Shown piece by piece: positions 36,842 to 46,957 of a DNA stretch of 64,000 nt. Location of the stretch: positions 1,469,001 to 1,533,000 of the forward strand of contig NZ_CP118225.1 in the NCBI RefSeq assembly GCF_028768465.1, in the 5' to 3' direction. The stretch is from Rhodopirellula sp. P2. GTDB taxonomy: Bacteria; Planctomycetota; Planctomycetia; Pirellulales; Pirellulaceae. The notes under the pieces are model-generated. The model was not told where the DNA came from and did not search any database. It worked only from the letters and a program-made list of their open reading frames with translations. The position numbers and the translations under genes are program-made. Position 1 is the stretch's first letter. Every line of letters begins with the position of its first letter.

Positions 36842-37716
36842 AGCGAGGGTTCCGGGACGCTTCGCGACCCCCGGCTACCCTCTTTCACCGGAGGTCGTGC
36901 AGTTTTCTGGTGCTGGGTTTTGGCGGGTTTCTGCAGCAACCACCAATCACAACCCCGAAGCGTGAGTTTTGAAGTTGCGCTTTTGCAATCGGTATTGTTG
37001 GCCAACGGCCAATATCAACCCACACGTTTTGAATTGAATTTGGCCGTTGGCCAAAATGGGGCCGTGCTTTACTGCTCCAGGGGCGATGCCCCTGGCTATG
37101 TTGAAAAAGGCCGTTGGCCATTGACGGATAAAGCGCAACTTCAAAGAGCGTGAGCGAGGGACGGCCCCAACTCCCACGACGGCCCCATCCGGGGCGACCG
37201 TTTGTTTTCCGGCATCGGTCTCTCGGGGCTTCCGCCCCGAGCGAAGCATGACGGCCCCATCCGGGGCGATACCCAGACGCCCGCCACCATTTATTTTTCG
37301 AACGTCCCAAGGGAGGGTGATAATAAACGCTTGGCAACACGGTACTTGAAAACTGCACGACCTCACCGCTCGGGAGGGCGAGCGGTGAACTCATCGCGTA
37401 GCCCTCACCTCGCTCAGAGGTTGTGTCGTTTTCTGATACCGCGTTTCGGCGGATTTTCACATGTCGTGCCTCCCCCGAAACGAAGTTTGAACGCATGTAG
37501 GATGGGCACTCTTGCTCGTCCAAGTTGCGGATGTCGGCCAAGAGTGGCCAACCTACAGCGAAATCGACAAGCCCGCTGCGTGGGCGGGAGTCTCAAGACG
37601 CTACTGGCACCGCACTGAAAAACTGCACGGCCTCCTCAGAGGGAGGGTGAAGTCGTCGTTTATAGAATCGGTATGTCCTGCAGTGGTTTTGATTCGTCGA
37701 CCACGAAGTGGACGTT
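36842..37716. repeat. Repeat-rich spacer with a degenerate inverted-repeat family
   Basis: This 875-bp stretch has no supported gene. GAAAACTGCACGACCTC occurs at about 37350, again with small changes near 37616, in reverse orientation near 36892, and more degenerately near 37417. Two longer segments share sequence encoding, on the minus strand, NPPKPSTRKLHDL and NPPKRGIRKRHNL. GGCCCCATCCGGGGCG palindromes lie near 37180 and 37253 and echo a dyad in the 287-bp array; GGCCGTTGGCC and GGGGCGATGCCCC hairpins are also present. Confidence 0.7.
36845..36882 (+). terminator. Possible hairpin terminator after the DUF1080 gene
   Basis: GAGGGT-CCGGG pairs with CCCGG-ACCCTC around a loop rich in GC, starting 4 bp after the stop codon. 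The tail TCTTTC is short, so it may be a weak terminator or one more member of the repeat family in this spacer. Confidence 0.4.
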
Positions 37717-38430
37717 TCAATTCTTCCTTGGAAGTCGCTTCAGCTTGGCGTCATCGAGATCGAGGCCCATCTCGCTGATGATCATCACCAACTCGGCTTG
37801 CCCACGCAGGCCCAGTTTCCCTGTGATTGCTGATTTGTGTCGTTCGATTGTCTTGGGACTGCGATGCAACAGTTGCGCCACCTTGGGGACATTCATGCCA
37901 TGTCCAAGTAGCACCGCGACTTCGATCTCACGCTGTGTCAAAATGTCCAGCGGACCAAAGTCGATGAACGCCGTTTCGATGCTTTCGATGGAGTCATCAG
38001 ACGTCTCCAAATGCAAACCCGATGTGGTTCGGCTGATCACCAGCACGCGGCCGAAGGGAGGCTTGGAATCACGAATGGGCCAAACGGTTGAGTGAACTTG
38101 CTTTCCGTGATAGATATGCCGAATCGCGAGTGGCTTGCCCTCTTTCAGCACACGCCCAATCATCGCCAACCGTTCCTGGACGTACTGCGGCGAATGGAAA
38201 TCATGGATTGATTTCCCGGCGTACTCAATCTTGGGTGCGGCCGAGAAAAGCATCATCGCGCAGTCGTTGACGTAGAGGAGCCGACCTTCTTGATCCGTGA
38301 CACAAACCCCGATCCCTGGAGTCTGAGTCATCGCAGTCCAAATCGAATTTGGATCGAACTCTGGCGGATCAACCCGTGTTCTCAGCCTCGATGAGCTTGC
38401 TTCGCTTTGGGGTGGGGGAGAATTTGGCAC
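37717..38430 (-). CDS. PAS-domain LuxR-family transcription regulator
   Basis: This 237-residue protein has an N-terminal PAS domain (about 35-150: GIGVCVTDQEGRLLYVND) and a C-terminal LuxR/NarL-type helix-turn-helix (about 160-220: LDILTQREIEVAVLLGHGMN and LLHRSPKTIERHKSAI). It should sense a small ligand or redox state and bind DNA as a dimer. There is no receiver domain and no kinase gene nearby. The start shown is GTG; ATG 38331 (MTQTPGIG) would trim the leader and keep the PAS domain. Its targets are not evident. Confidence 0.88.
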   Translation of the reverse strand: MPNSPPPQSEASSSRLRTRVDPPEFDPNSIWTAMTQTPGIGVCVTDQEGRLLYVNDCAMMLFSAAPKIEYAGKSIHDFHSPQYVQERLAMIGRVLKEGKPLAIRHIYHGKQVHSTVWPIRDSKPPFGRVLVISRTTSGLHLETSDDSIESIETAFIDFGPLDILTQREIEVAVLLGHGMNVPKVAQLLHRSPKTIERHKSAITGKLGLRGQAELVMIISEMGLDLDDAKLKRLPRKN

Positions 38431-38794
38431 AAGCGACTCGTGGGGGGCGCGGGAGCAGCGTTTGAGGGGATTCCCTCATAGATTACTCGCAGCGATCCGT
38501 CGATACTATCTGAACGGCACGAAGGATTCAGATGGCTTATGCAAAAGTCACATGGAGGAAACGCAGTCGTTGCCACGGATTGGCTTTTTACACATGAAGA
38601 AGTCGATTGCCATTCGGGCTGCCCAGCGAATTGACCGCGAGAGCAAGCGAGCATGAAGCGGTGAAAGTGGAAAGTAATGGGAACACGACGAGACGGTCGG
38701 GTTGGAGGGGCAGCAACCAAACCGTCTTGTCGTCCCATGCAGGACATTTGAAAGCCACGAAACGTCGGCTATCAGCCCACCCCATGGAGCACCG
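38431..38794. other. Spacer upstream of the PAS-LuxR gene
   Basis: This 364-bp stretch lies between the start of the regulator and the stop of the HAD gene. No gene, terminator or operator could be supported. It should hold the regulator's promoter. Confidence 0.5.
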
Positions 38795-39643
38795 CTACGC
38801 GTTGGCGGCGGCCCAGGCGGCGAAGTTGGTGACGGTGTCGTCCTCGCGATTGCCGACGGGCAAACTGCTTTGCACAAACTCACTGACATCGCAAAGATCA
38901 GCGATCGAGTCGACAATCACGTCGGGCCCGTAAGCAAATCGGCCCAGGTCTTCTTTGTTAGTGCCACCAGACAACGTCAACACGGTTCGGTAGCCCATTT
39001 GGACGCCGCCTAGAATGTCGGTTTCCATCGTGTCACCCACCATCACGGTTTGGGACGTGGCCAACTTCAGTTCCTTGCGAGCAGCACGCATCATGATCGG
39101 GCTTGGTTTTCCCACACTGAAGGCTTTACGCCCGGTGACCGCCTCCAGGTAGGCGACCGTGGCCCCACAGCCCGGACGTGTGCCGTTCTTCGTCGGGCAA
39201 CTGGGATCCAAGTTGGTGGCAATCAGCTTGGCACCACCGAGGATCATGTCGACCGCTGATTCCAGCGCATTGAGCGTGATCGTGCGGCCTTCGCCAACGA
39301 CGACAAAGTCCGGCGAGTGATCCACGATGGAAAAACCATTTTGGTGCATTGCCTGCAACAGACCGCCTTCACCAATGATGTAGGCGGTGCCATTGGGTTT
39401 CAGTTTGGCAAGGAACCTCGCCGTTGCCATTGCACAGGTGAAGATATGAGACTCTTCCACAAAAATCCCCATCCGATGGAGTTTGGTTTGAACGTCTCGC
39501 CGAGTCCTTTGGCTGTTGTTCGTCAAGAACAGGAAAGGAATGTCCTGACGAATCAATGCGTCGATGAACTGATCGGCGCCGGGGATCAGCTCACTGCCGC
39601 GGTAGATGACGCCATCCATGTCGATCAAAAAGCCCGTTTTCAT
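38795..39643 (-). CDS. HAD-superfamily sugar phosphatase, NagD-like
   Basis: This 282-residue protein starts at ATG 39643, giving MKTGFLIDMDGVIYRG, the HAD motif I (Asp-x-Asp) of the NagD branch. Motif II is LFLTNNSQRTRRD, the C2 cap holds IIGEGGLLQAM, and motif III/IV are VGKPSPIMM and VMVGDTMETDILGGVQMG. It is a cytoplasmic phosphatase for small phosphorylated sugars or nucleotides; exact substrate unknown. Encoded alone. Confidence 0.9.
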   Translation of the reverse strand: MKTGFLIDMDGVIYRGSELIPGADQFIDALIRQDIPFLFLTNNSQRTRRDVQTKLHRMGIFVEESHIFTCAMATARFLAKLKPNGTAYIIGEGGLLQAMHQNGFSIVDHSPDFVVVGEGRTITLNALESAVDMILGGAKLIATNLDPSCPTKNGTRPGCGATVAYLEAVTGRKAFSVGKPSPIMMRAARKELKLATSQTVMVGDTMETDILGGVQMGYRTVLTLSGGTNKEDLGRFAYGPDVIVDSIADLCDVSEFVQSSLPVGNREDDTVTNFAAWAAANA

Positions 39644-39884
39644 CAAATCACTACAAGAGGTTGAGGTTCGAAAACTTCATCGGCATTGGTTTGCCGGTGT
39701 TGAGATTCCGAATCGATCGCAGCTTTCATACCAATGATTTCAAGGGTGGATTCGTTCCCGCTGCATATCAGCACGGTCGGGGCATCGAACACGTGCGTGA
39801 ACCTTGAACACCCCCCTGCTCAATTCCAGGGCACATTGCACGGCAAAGAGCAGGAGGCTGGGCGGTTCATGAAAACTTCATGAA

Positions 39885-42800
39885 TCACTTCACTTCCAAC
39901 GCATGGCTTTCGCTGTGGCTGTTGTACTGGGGAGCGTACATCGATTCGATGCTTGCCATTCCAGTTTGGTAGTTCCCGCGAAGTTGCACACGGCAGCGAG
40001 ATTCGAGCACATAGGTTCCCTGGCTGAGGTAACCAATGAAGAAATGCTCGGCAGCGTCTCGAGTGCTTTGGTAATACCCCAATGCATCTTGGCGGCGGTA
40101 CTGCGACAGAACATTGACGGGCTCGGTCCCACTGCCGCGATGGTCTCGCAGGTGCAAGAATTCCATGTCGCGATCACTGCGAAGGATCAGTCTGGAGACC
40201 AGTTCATCGCCAACACGAACGGGTTCGTCGCCAACAGGACGCAGCACGGGGCCGGATTCTGTTGCACGAACGACAAACAGTTGCTTTTCGATTTGCAGTG
40301 GCGTTCCATCGTGCGGCGTGATGTTTTCGATGTTCTCAAAGTACTGCCAGTGGACTCCGCCCCAAGCGATGCCGGGAGTTGTCTTCTTGACCTGGATTGA
40401 CCCCATTTTGGGCGTGATCTCATCGGCCGAGAAACGGTGCTGGTAGAAACCGGTTCCGGCCTCCACGTTGCCCTGGGGGACTTCTTGCTGCCCGACTGCG
40501 ATGTCGACGACTTCATCAGATGCCAACTTGTCGGTGCCTCGCAGCAGCAACGCGTACACCGCATCGGCGGTGGATTTCGTGGTTTCCCAAGACTGAGTTT
40601 CTTTCTGACGCAGCAACCAAGCTTGGCAGAGGTCGACCCGCTGAAGATCGCCGGCGACTTCGTCGAGCAACTCAATCATCATGGCTTGCGTTTCAATCGG
40701 TGCTTGGTGCCACCACCAGCCTGAGTTGGCATCGTTCCAGTGCATGCCCTGCTCATCGACCACCGATCGTTCAATCAGTGACGCGACGATTCCTTTGGCC
40801 TCGTTGAGTCGCCCCAATCGATGCAAAGCGATCGCGGCATGCCCTTGGCTCATTCGGCTTGACAACGACAACCAGTGCTCTGCGAGCTGGTTGGTCCAGT
40901 ATTCAACCGCTTCCTTGTGCTCGGGTGCGGTCGGTTGATCCTTGTAGAAACTGCGACCGTACAACAGCATCGCGACCGTCGGCGAGACATGCACTTTGCT
41001 GCGGTTTTCCGGTTTGATCTGCTGGTACAACTTGGTCGCGTAGGCGTCCAAGTGCGTGAGCGCTTTCATCGCCACCTGCATGTCGACCTCGACGCCCAGA
41101 TGTTGCAATCGCCCAAAACCGGTGACAATCAACATGGTGATGGTGTCGTTGGAAGGGCCACCATCAAACCAAGCGAAGCTGCCATCTTCTTTCTGCAGTT
41201 CGATCAAACGTCGCGTCAATCGGTCGGCTTGATCGTTGACACGATTGGTGTCAAACAAGATTCCAACATTGCGACGTGCTTCGGATTCAGACTTGGATTG
41301 CAAGACCCAAGGTGTTTCGGTGAGGGCGATCGACTTCAGTTCTGCGTTCTGGGCCAGCGGACTGTCCAGTGTGACTCGACCAGCCACCTCGGGTTGGTTT
41401 CGCCATTGTTCAAACACGCGTTCGATTCGCGGGTCAGACGTGGCGATGTGCCGCGCCAGCAAGTTCGCATACAAGCGATGGAACGTTTGCTCGCTGCATT
41501 CGTGGGGGTACTCCATCAAATACGGCAGCGCCATCACCGCGTACCAAGCCGGATTGGAAGTCATTTGAATGGTCAGCGATTCACTCGACAGCGTGTCGCT
41601 TTTGCCTTCCAGCAACTTCGGCAAGGTGAAGGTTTTTGTTTCGGCACCATCGATCGGCAGCGAAATGGACTCGTGCACCAAGACGCGACGCGTCAAGACC
41701 GGCAGATAACCTTCTTCGCCATCGGACAAACGGCCTGTCGAACCGACGGCTTTGTAGACCAAGTACCCGATGCCATCGGGCACTTGGATTCGCCATGAGA
41801 AGGACTTGGACTGGCCGGCGGGAATTTCAAACGATTGCTTCGGTTGGGAATTGCCGACTTGGTCATCGACGGACTCACCGCTGGCTGCCGACGACAGGTT
41901 CAACGCCACCACACCCGTTTGTGTTGCGGCGGATTGGTTGCTGACTTTGACTGTCAGTTCAATTTCATCACCTTCCCGCAGCGTTCGCGGCGGGTTGGGC
42001 TGGACCATCAAGTCTTTGCTGGTGACTGCGGTGCCCGAGATGGTTCCGGAGGCGAGGTTGGCACTGTGAGCGAATCCCAACAACTGCCAACGCGTCAATG
42101 CTTCTGGCATGGTGAACTTCATTTTCACCGTCCCGTTTTCGTCCGCGATCAATTCGGGGAAGAAGAAAGCGGTCTCGTTCAGGTTCTTTCGCGGCGGGAT
42201 GCCGGATAAATCGATCTCAGGATCATTGGATTCGGGGGGAGCATCGTCCGCATCTTCGGAATCGCTTGTGATCTCGCTGCCACCCACCATCAAACGAGCG
42301 GCCTGTTTCTGCATGGGAGCGGATGCCGGCATTGCTCCATCTGCCATCATCATGTCGGACTCTGCCATCGCCATGTTGCGAGACATCCCACGGGCCATCG
42401 GCATGGGCCGTCCGTAGAATTGGTTCAACTGCAGTTCAGAAACCCAGTCGGGATAACTTGGCTCGCCTCCCGGGTACCCACGGTGCGACCACATCACAAC
42501 GGTCGTCAGACCTTGCCATCCGTTGTTCAAGTACGGACTCCGCGTGCTTCGGTCTCGATAGAAGGCGTGGAAGCCGGTTTCAAAGCGATGCTTTGCGAAC
42601 ACGTCGAGGGACGCGTCGTAAAGCGTTGCCACCATTTCCATGATGGAATCCTGTTTGGACTTGGTCGATTCATCCACCACCTTGGGTTCGATGACTGCCG
42701 TCCAAGTCTCTTCCGCACCGGGTTTGAGTTTGGAAACGAAACGCTCCCAGCGGATCGACCAATCTTTGTTCGTCCAAGGAACGTTGACGATCTGTTGATG

Positions 42801-45800
42801 CAGATGCAGACGGTTCTCGTGAACCATCATCACGCGGACGACAAAGCCACCTCGCATCGACTCGTCGATCGCTTGTGTGATCTTGATTTGAGTCTTGTCG
42901 CCGGAGGTCCAGTATTGCTGCAGGATCTCGCCGCGATGCTCGACTTCCACCAAGGCCTTGGCGTCCTCGTAGCCGCTGCCCCAAACAGCATGGAACGTTT
43001 CGCCTGGTTCCCACTGAGATTGAGGCGTCACAAACAGGCTGGCGATCGGCAGCCCGAGTTGGTCCGCCTGGGGATCAAACACTCGCAGCGGCAACAACGC
43101 CGAGACCGAGTTGCCGGCTGAATCGACGGCCGACAAGACCGCTCGGTAGTGTCCCTTGGGAAGCGAGACCTCCCAGGAGCCTTGGCCATTGGCATCGGTT
43201 TGCAAAGTCTTCGAGGACTGCAATTCATCCAGTGGCCATGAATTCGGATCTTCTGGACGAACTCGTTTCGCTTCGTCGTCCGCATCCGCTGGTAGCGGTT
43301 GGTACGTTCCCCAACGCGGTTGTGGAACGACTTCGGGAGCCTTCAGGGACCAGACTTCGATTTTGACTTCGGCGGTTTGGGCTTCGCCGTCGAGCGAGGT
43401 GGTTTGGACCTGAATGTCGACCGGTTCTTGTTCTGTCAACCAATCGGGACGGTCGACGCTCATTTGGGCTGACATCGTCGTGTAGCCCGCTGTGACGGTG
43501 CGTTTGTCTGATCGAGTTTCGCCGGTTGTGTCCACGACGTCGGCAGTGACCACGTATCGGAACGTGGGCTCGCTGGCTCGATCGACCGAGGCATCAGGCA
43601 CGGCATCGAAGGAAACGTCGAAACGTCCCAGTTCATCCGTGGTGGTTTCGCCTTGCACGATCGTTTGAGGTTCGGCGGGAGGCGTCGGGATCCACCAGCA
43701 TCGCCATCCCCACCAAATCGGATACTGGACTTGTCGAACGACGGTGTATCGAACGGTCGCGTCGTTGATCGCCGCGCCGGTGTAGGCGGTCGCGCGACCG
43801 GAGACCGTCACCGATTCTTCCAGTCGGACCGGATCCTTGGGAGCGTCCAGTGTCACTTCGAATTTCGGACGTTTGTACTCTTCCACACGAACGGTGGCGG
43901 AGCCTCGAGGGAAGTCACGAACGACCAATCGCATTTGGCCGGTCAATCCCGAAGTCGGCAGATGAAAACTTCCATGGCAACTGCCGCGGTCGTTGGTGAT
44001 CAGGTCCAACGTTTCGACGACTTGGTTGTTGGGATCGAGCAGTTGAACCTGCAACGATTTGCGATTGTGAGTTTCGTACAGATTTTCTGATTGGTCGTTG
44101 GTCGTTGCGATCGCTTTGAAGCGAAGCGTTTGGCCCGGGCGGTAAATCGCTCGGTCGGTGAAGAACACGGTGCGACCGCCGAGTTGCTTCGACGTTCGTG
44201 AGGGGCGAATGGAATGATGCTGCTGGGCCGGAAGGCGATCCTTGCCGTTTTGTGCCAGCAACAACAGGTTGTCCAAGTTTGATCCCTTCTCCGCTTTCAT
44301 CTCGAAGCGACCGTTCTGATCCGTGGTCAGCGACGGCAGCGACCGGTATCGGTACCCGTTGTTGAAATTGGTTCGAGGTTGCCCTTCGTTGGTCCAGTTC
44401 CAAACCGCCACAGTCGCTTGTGGGACTGGATCGCCCGTGTTGGAATCCAGCACGTGTCCTTCGAGGGTGCCTTGGTTCCAGCGACCTTCGGTGACGAGTG
44501 CCAATTCGCTGACCCAAACCTGTTTGCCCGCCAGGTAGTTCTCTTTCCAAACGAAGTCTTGGTTGACGCTGGCGATCAGCATGTAGCTTCCCTTGGCCAA
44601 GTCTTTGGGGACGTCGACTCGGTGAACGCTGGTTTTGAAGTCGGCGGTTTTTTTCAAGTCGACCGACCACTGTTGCACGGCGGGCTCTTCGCCAAACTTC
44701 CTCAACCAGTCGTGCTCGTTGTTCTGAACCATCTGGCCTGATTTCAGCAGTTGGTCAAAGCTGAGCGAGATCAGTCTGAAGTGCACCTTGGTGATGTTCT
44801 TGTAGCTGATTTCGATTTCAGCTTGAGCGGACTCGGCCAGGGCCGGGTTCCAAACACGTTCCGTCGCGATGTTGAGCTGGGGTGCTTCGATTTGTTCGAT
44901 CAACGCGGCACATTGGCGACCGCCAAAACTATCTGGATGAGCTGCCACGGCCGCCTTGGCAATTTGATGAGCGCGTACGAACTCCTCTTTCCCCATTTCC
45001 TGTTGAGCAAGCTGGAAACTGGCTCGGGTGCTGATCGGATGGTTTGCGTTCTCACTGAGGAAACGCTGCATCGCGGTTTGCGAGCGTTCGTCTTTGGTCG
45101 TGCCAACTGCGTTCTGCTCCGCGAAACGCAAACGGTTCCAGTTCGCGTCCAAGAAAGCGTCTCGTTGTTCGTCAGCTTTGGATTGACGGAATTGAACCCA
45201 GTCCTGCATCAATTCCGAGGCTCGGCGAAGCGGCGATTCAAGATCAGTTTCTGGGATCTCCCAAGCCAGGAAGTCGGCGACGGGATCCAAGATCGGCGAA
45301 CTCGCTTCCAGTTCGAAACGCTCAATCGGTCCGCTGTAGATCGAATGGGCATCGACGAAGTGAGCGATTGCTTGATTGACCAAGAAGTCATAGACGGTCG
45401 GGCGATAAGACTCGGGGGCGCTGCCCTGCGTGATCAATCGCTGGATCGATGTCAGTTCGGTCGTTTGAAGCGTCTCGGCGTTTTCCAGGGCTTGATCGAA
45501 CAGCCCACCGGCGTGGCGGATGATCCGCTGAGCACTCCACGTTTTCAGGTCATCCGCTGACTTGATCGGCGTCGTGTCGTCCTCGCGAATTTCGATCTCG
45601 GTGCGGTTTTGGAAACGCCATTGGTTTTGTTGTTGATAGGAGTAGAACCAACTGGCCAGCACCGCTTGCAGCAGCGGTTTGGAAGCCTCGGGGGCGGAAT
45701 CCATGTCGTCTTGCAGATACAGGATCCGGTCTTCGGCACCGCCGCCATCGAGTTGACCTCGCAGGGAGGCTCGCATCCCCATGGCCAAGACCGCATCGTC

Positions 45801-46028
45801 GTGGTCTTCTTCGGCGATCGCGGCGGGTACGATGGCGTCGTAGTGCTCCATCGCAGTTTTGGGCAGCCCTTTTTGCAACGCTTCTTTGGCAGCGTCAAAT
45901 TGCTGCTTCCGCCACGCGGCATCTTGTTTGGATTCAGCGGCCATGGAGAGTCTCAGGGGCGAGGAAAGCAACCCGAGCAACAGACTCAAAACAACAAAAA
46001 CGCAAGTCACGGTACGAAATTGCCGCAT
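39885..46028 (-). CDS. Very large alpha-2-macroglobulin family protein
   Basis: This 2047-residue protein has a signal peptide (FVVLSLLLGLLSSPLRLSMA) and a helical region, then macroglobulin beta-domains (FFTDRAIYRPGQTLRFKAI; VRVEEYKRPKFEVTLDAP). A Met/Ala/Ser-rich bait-like region (codons around 42300-42420) precedes the A2M domain (KNLNETAFFFPELIADENG; MPEALTRWQLLGF) and the thioester-domain motif YPHECSEQTFHRLYANL near 41490. In bacterial relatives such proteins trap proteases outside the inner membrane. The Cys-x-Glu-Gln in CSEQ is compatible with a thioester. A strong GAGGTGA ribosome site precedes the ATG. No PBP1c gene is adjacent. Confidence 0.92.
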   Translation of the reverse strand: MRQFRTVTCVFVVLSLLLGLLSSPLRLSMAAESKQDAAWRKQQFDAAKEALQKGLPKTAMEHYDAIVPAAIAEEDHDDAVLAMGMRASLRGQLDGGGAEDRILYLQDDMDSAPEASKPLLQAVLASWFYSYQQQNQWRFQNRTEIEIREDDTTPIKSADDLKTWSAQRIIRHAGGLFDQALENAETLQTTELTSIQRLITQGSAPESYRPTVYDFLVNQAIAHFVDAHSIYSGPIERFELEASSPILDPVADFLAWEIPETDLESPLRRASELMQDWVQFRQSKADEQRDAFLDANWNRLRFAEQNAVGTTKDERSQTAMQRFLSENANHPISTRASFQLAQQEMGKEEFVRAHQIAKAAVAAHPDSFGGRQCAALIEQIEAPQLNIATERVWNPALAESAQAEIEISYKNITKVHFRLISLSFDQLLKSGQMVQNNEHDWLRKFGEEPAVQQWSVDLKKTADFKTSVHRVDVPKDLAKGSYMLIASVNQDFVWKENYLAGKQVWVSELALVTEGRWNQGTLEGHVLDSNTGDPVPQATVAVWNWTNEGQPRTNFNNGYRYRSLPSLTTDQNGRFEMKAEKGSNLDNLLLLAQNGKDRLPAQQHHSIRPSRTSKQLGGRTVFFTDRAIYRPGQTLRFKAIATTNDQSENLYETHNRKSLQVQLLDPNNQVVETLDLITNDRGSCHGSFHLPTSGLTGQMRLVVRDFPRGSATVRVEEYKRPKFEVTLDAPKDPVRLEESVTVSGRATAYTGAAINDATVRYTVVRQVQYPIWWGWRCWWIPTPPAEPQTIVQGETTTDELGRFDVSFDAVPDASVDRASEPTFRYVVTADVVDTTGETRSDKRTVTAGYTTMSAQMSVDRPDWLTEQEPVDIQVQTTSLDGEAQTAEVKIEVWSLKAPEVVPQPRWGTYQPLPADADDEAKRVRPEDPNSWPLDELQSSKTLQTDANGQGSWEVSLPKGHYRAVLSAVDSAGNSVSALLPLRVFDPQADQLGLPIASLFVTPQSQWEPGETFHAVWGSGYEDAKALVEVEHRGEILQQYWTSGDKTQIKITQAIDESMRGGFVVRVMMVHENRLHLHQQIVNVPWTNKDWSIRWERFVSKLKPGAEETWTAVIEPKVVDESTKSKQDSIMEMVATLYDASLDVFAKHRFETGFHAFYRDRSTRSPYLNNGWQGLTTVVMWSHRGYPGGEPSYPDWVSELQLNQFYGRPMPMARGMSRNMAMAESDMMMADGAMPASAPMQKQAARLMVGGSEITSDSEDADDAPPESNDPEIDLSGIPPRKNLNETAFFFPELIADENGTVKMKFTMPEALTRWQLLGFAHSANLASGTISGTAVTSKDLMVQPNPPRTLREGDEIELTVKVSNQSAATQTGVVALNLSSAASGESVDDQVGNSQPKQSFEIPAGQSKSFSWRIQVPDGIGYLVYKAVGSTGRLSDGEEGYLPVLTRRVLVHESISLPIDGAETKTFTLPKLLEGKSDTLSSESLTIQMTSNPAWYAVMALPYLMEYPHECSEQTFHRLYANLLARHIATSDPRIERVFEQWRNQPEVAGRVTLDSPLAQNAELKSIALTETPWVLQSKSESEARRNVGILFDTNRVNDQADRLTRRLIELQKEDGSFAWFDGGPSNDTITMLIVTGFGRLQHLGVEVDMQVAMKALTHLDAYATKLYQQIKPENRSKVHVSPTVAMLLYGRSFYKDQPTAPEHKEAVEYWTNQLAEHWLSLSSRMSQGHAAIALHRLGRLNEAKGIVASLIERSVVDEQGMHWNDANSGWWWHQAPIETQAMMIELLDEVAGDLQRVDLCQAWLLRQKETQSWETTKSTADAVYALLLRGTDKLASDEVVDIAVGQQEVPQGNVEAGTGFYQHRFSADEITPKMGSIQVKKTTPGIAWGGVHWQYFENIENITPHDGTPLQIEKQLFVVRATESGPVLRPVGDEPVRVGDELVSRLILRSDRDMEFLHLRDHRGSGTEPVNVLSQYRRQDALGYYQSTRDAAEHFFIGYLSQGTYVLESRCRVQLRGNYQTGMASIESMYAPQYNSHSESHALEVK

Positions 46029-46092
46029 AGTAGATCACCTCAAGAAGCTGCAAAGAAAAGACACTGCCACTTAGGGTAACGATTGAACCAGC

Positions 46093-46938
46093 ATGTTATT
46101 AGGCGGAAATTTTTGGATCGTCGCTTGGTTCTTTTTGGCCGCGTTGGTGTACAGCAGCGCAGGCTTTGGTGGCGGCTCCACCTACACCGCGTTGTTGGTG
46201 CTGAACGACGTCGATCATCGCGTTTTGCCGATGCTTTCCTTGGTTTGCAACCTGCTGGTTGTGTCGGGAGCCTGCCTGCGTTTCACGCGACAGAAACAAA
46301 TGCCATGGTCACGCTGTGTCCCCCTGGTGGTCGGGTCCATTCCGATGGCCTGGGTTGGAGGGTCAATCGCCTTGGATCGGGAAGTCTTCGTGCCGCTGTT
46401 GAGCGGCACGTTGATTGTGGCGGGCGTCTTGCTGCTGTGGGGCGGTCGGAAACAGCAGGGCGACGGATCTGCTTCTTCGTCCCTGGAGCACGAAAACGAT
46501 TCACTCGCCATTCCACCACTCTCGGGAAGCATGGATTTGGGGTGGCGATCCGGAGTGGTTTGGCAAACGACTCTCGGCGCCGGGCTGGGGTTGTTGGCCG
46601 GATTGGTGGGGATCGGGGGCGGGATATTTTTGTCGCCCGTGCTGCACCTGAGTCGCTGGAGTCACGCACGCGACATTGCCGCGACCAGTTCCTTGTTCAT
46701 CCTGGTCAACTCGGTCGCAGGATTGATTGGGCAAACCAGCAAGCACGGCTGGTCACTCGGTGAGATCGCGACGGAATTTCACACGCACGCGCCGTGGTGG
46801 CCATGGTTGTTCGTCAGCGTTTTGATCGGCGGTCAGATTGGGAACCGGGCCGCCTCGAGTTGGCTGTCGCACCTGACGCTCCGCCGCATCACCGCTGTGA
46901 TTGTGCTGGCCGCGGGGATTCGTCTGGGGTGGATGTAG
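46093..46938 (+). CDS. TauE/SafE-type membrane transporter
   Basis: This 281-residue inner-membrane protein has about eight hydrophobic helices in two similar halves: WIVAWFFLAALVYSSAGFGG at the start and GLGLLAGLVGIGGGIFLSPV in the middle. The GGGS and GGGIFLSP glycine motifs are typical of TauE/SafE anion exporters (sulfite, sulfoacetate and others). Divergent from the macroglobulin gene and convergent with the cysteine desulfurase gene 20 bp away. Proximity to a sulfur enzyme is suggestive but not proof of a sulfur substrate. Confidence 0.87.
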   Translation: MLLGGNFWIVAWFFLAALVYSSAGFGGGSTYTALLVLNDVDHRVLPMLSLVCNLLVVSGACLRFTRQKQMPWSRCVPLVVGSIPMAWVGGSIALDREVFVPLLSGTLIVAGVLLLWGGRKQQGDGSASSSLEHENDSLAIPPLSGSMDLGWRSGVVWQTTLGAGLGLLAGLVGIGGGIFLSPVLHLSRWSHARDIAATSSLFILVNSVAGLIGQTSKHGWSLGEIATEFHTHAPWWPWLFVSVLIGGQIGNRAASSWLSHLTLRRITAVIVLAAGIRLGWM

Positions 46939-46957
46939 GTCGAAAGTGGCATCGGCT

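Noticed and set aside
36885-37541. A 218-codon minus-strand protein in the repeat spacer
   Set aside because: It is built of repeat copies and palindromes; its C-terminal segment reappears at another place in the same spacer.
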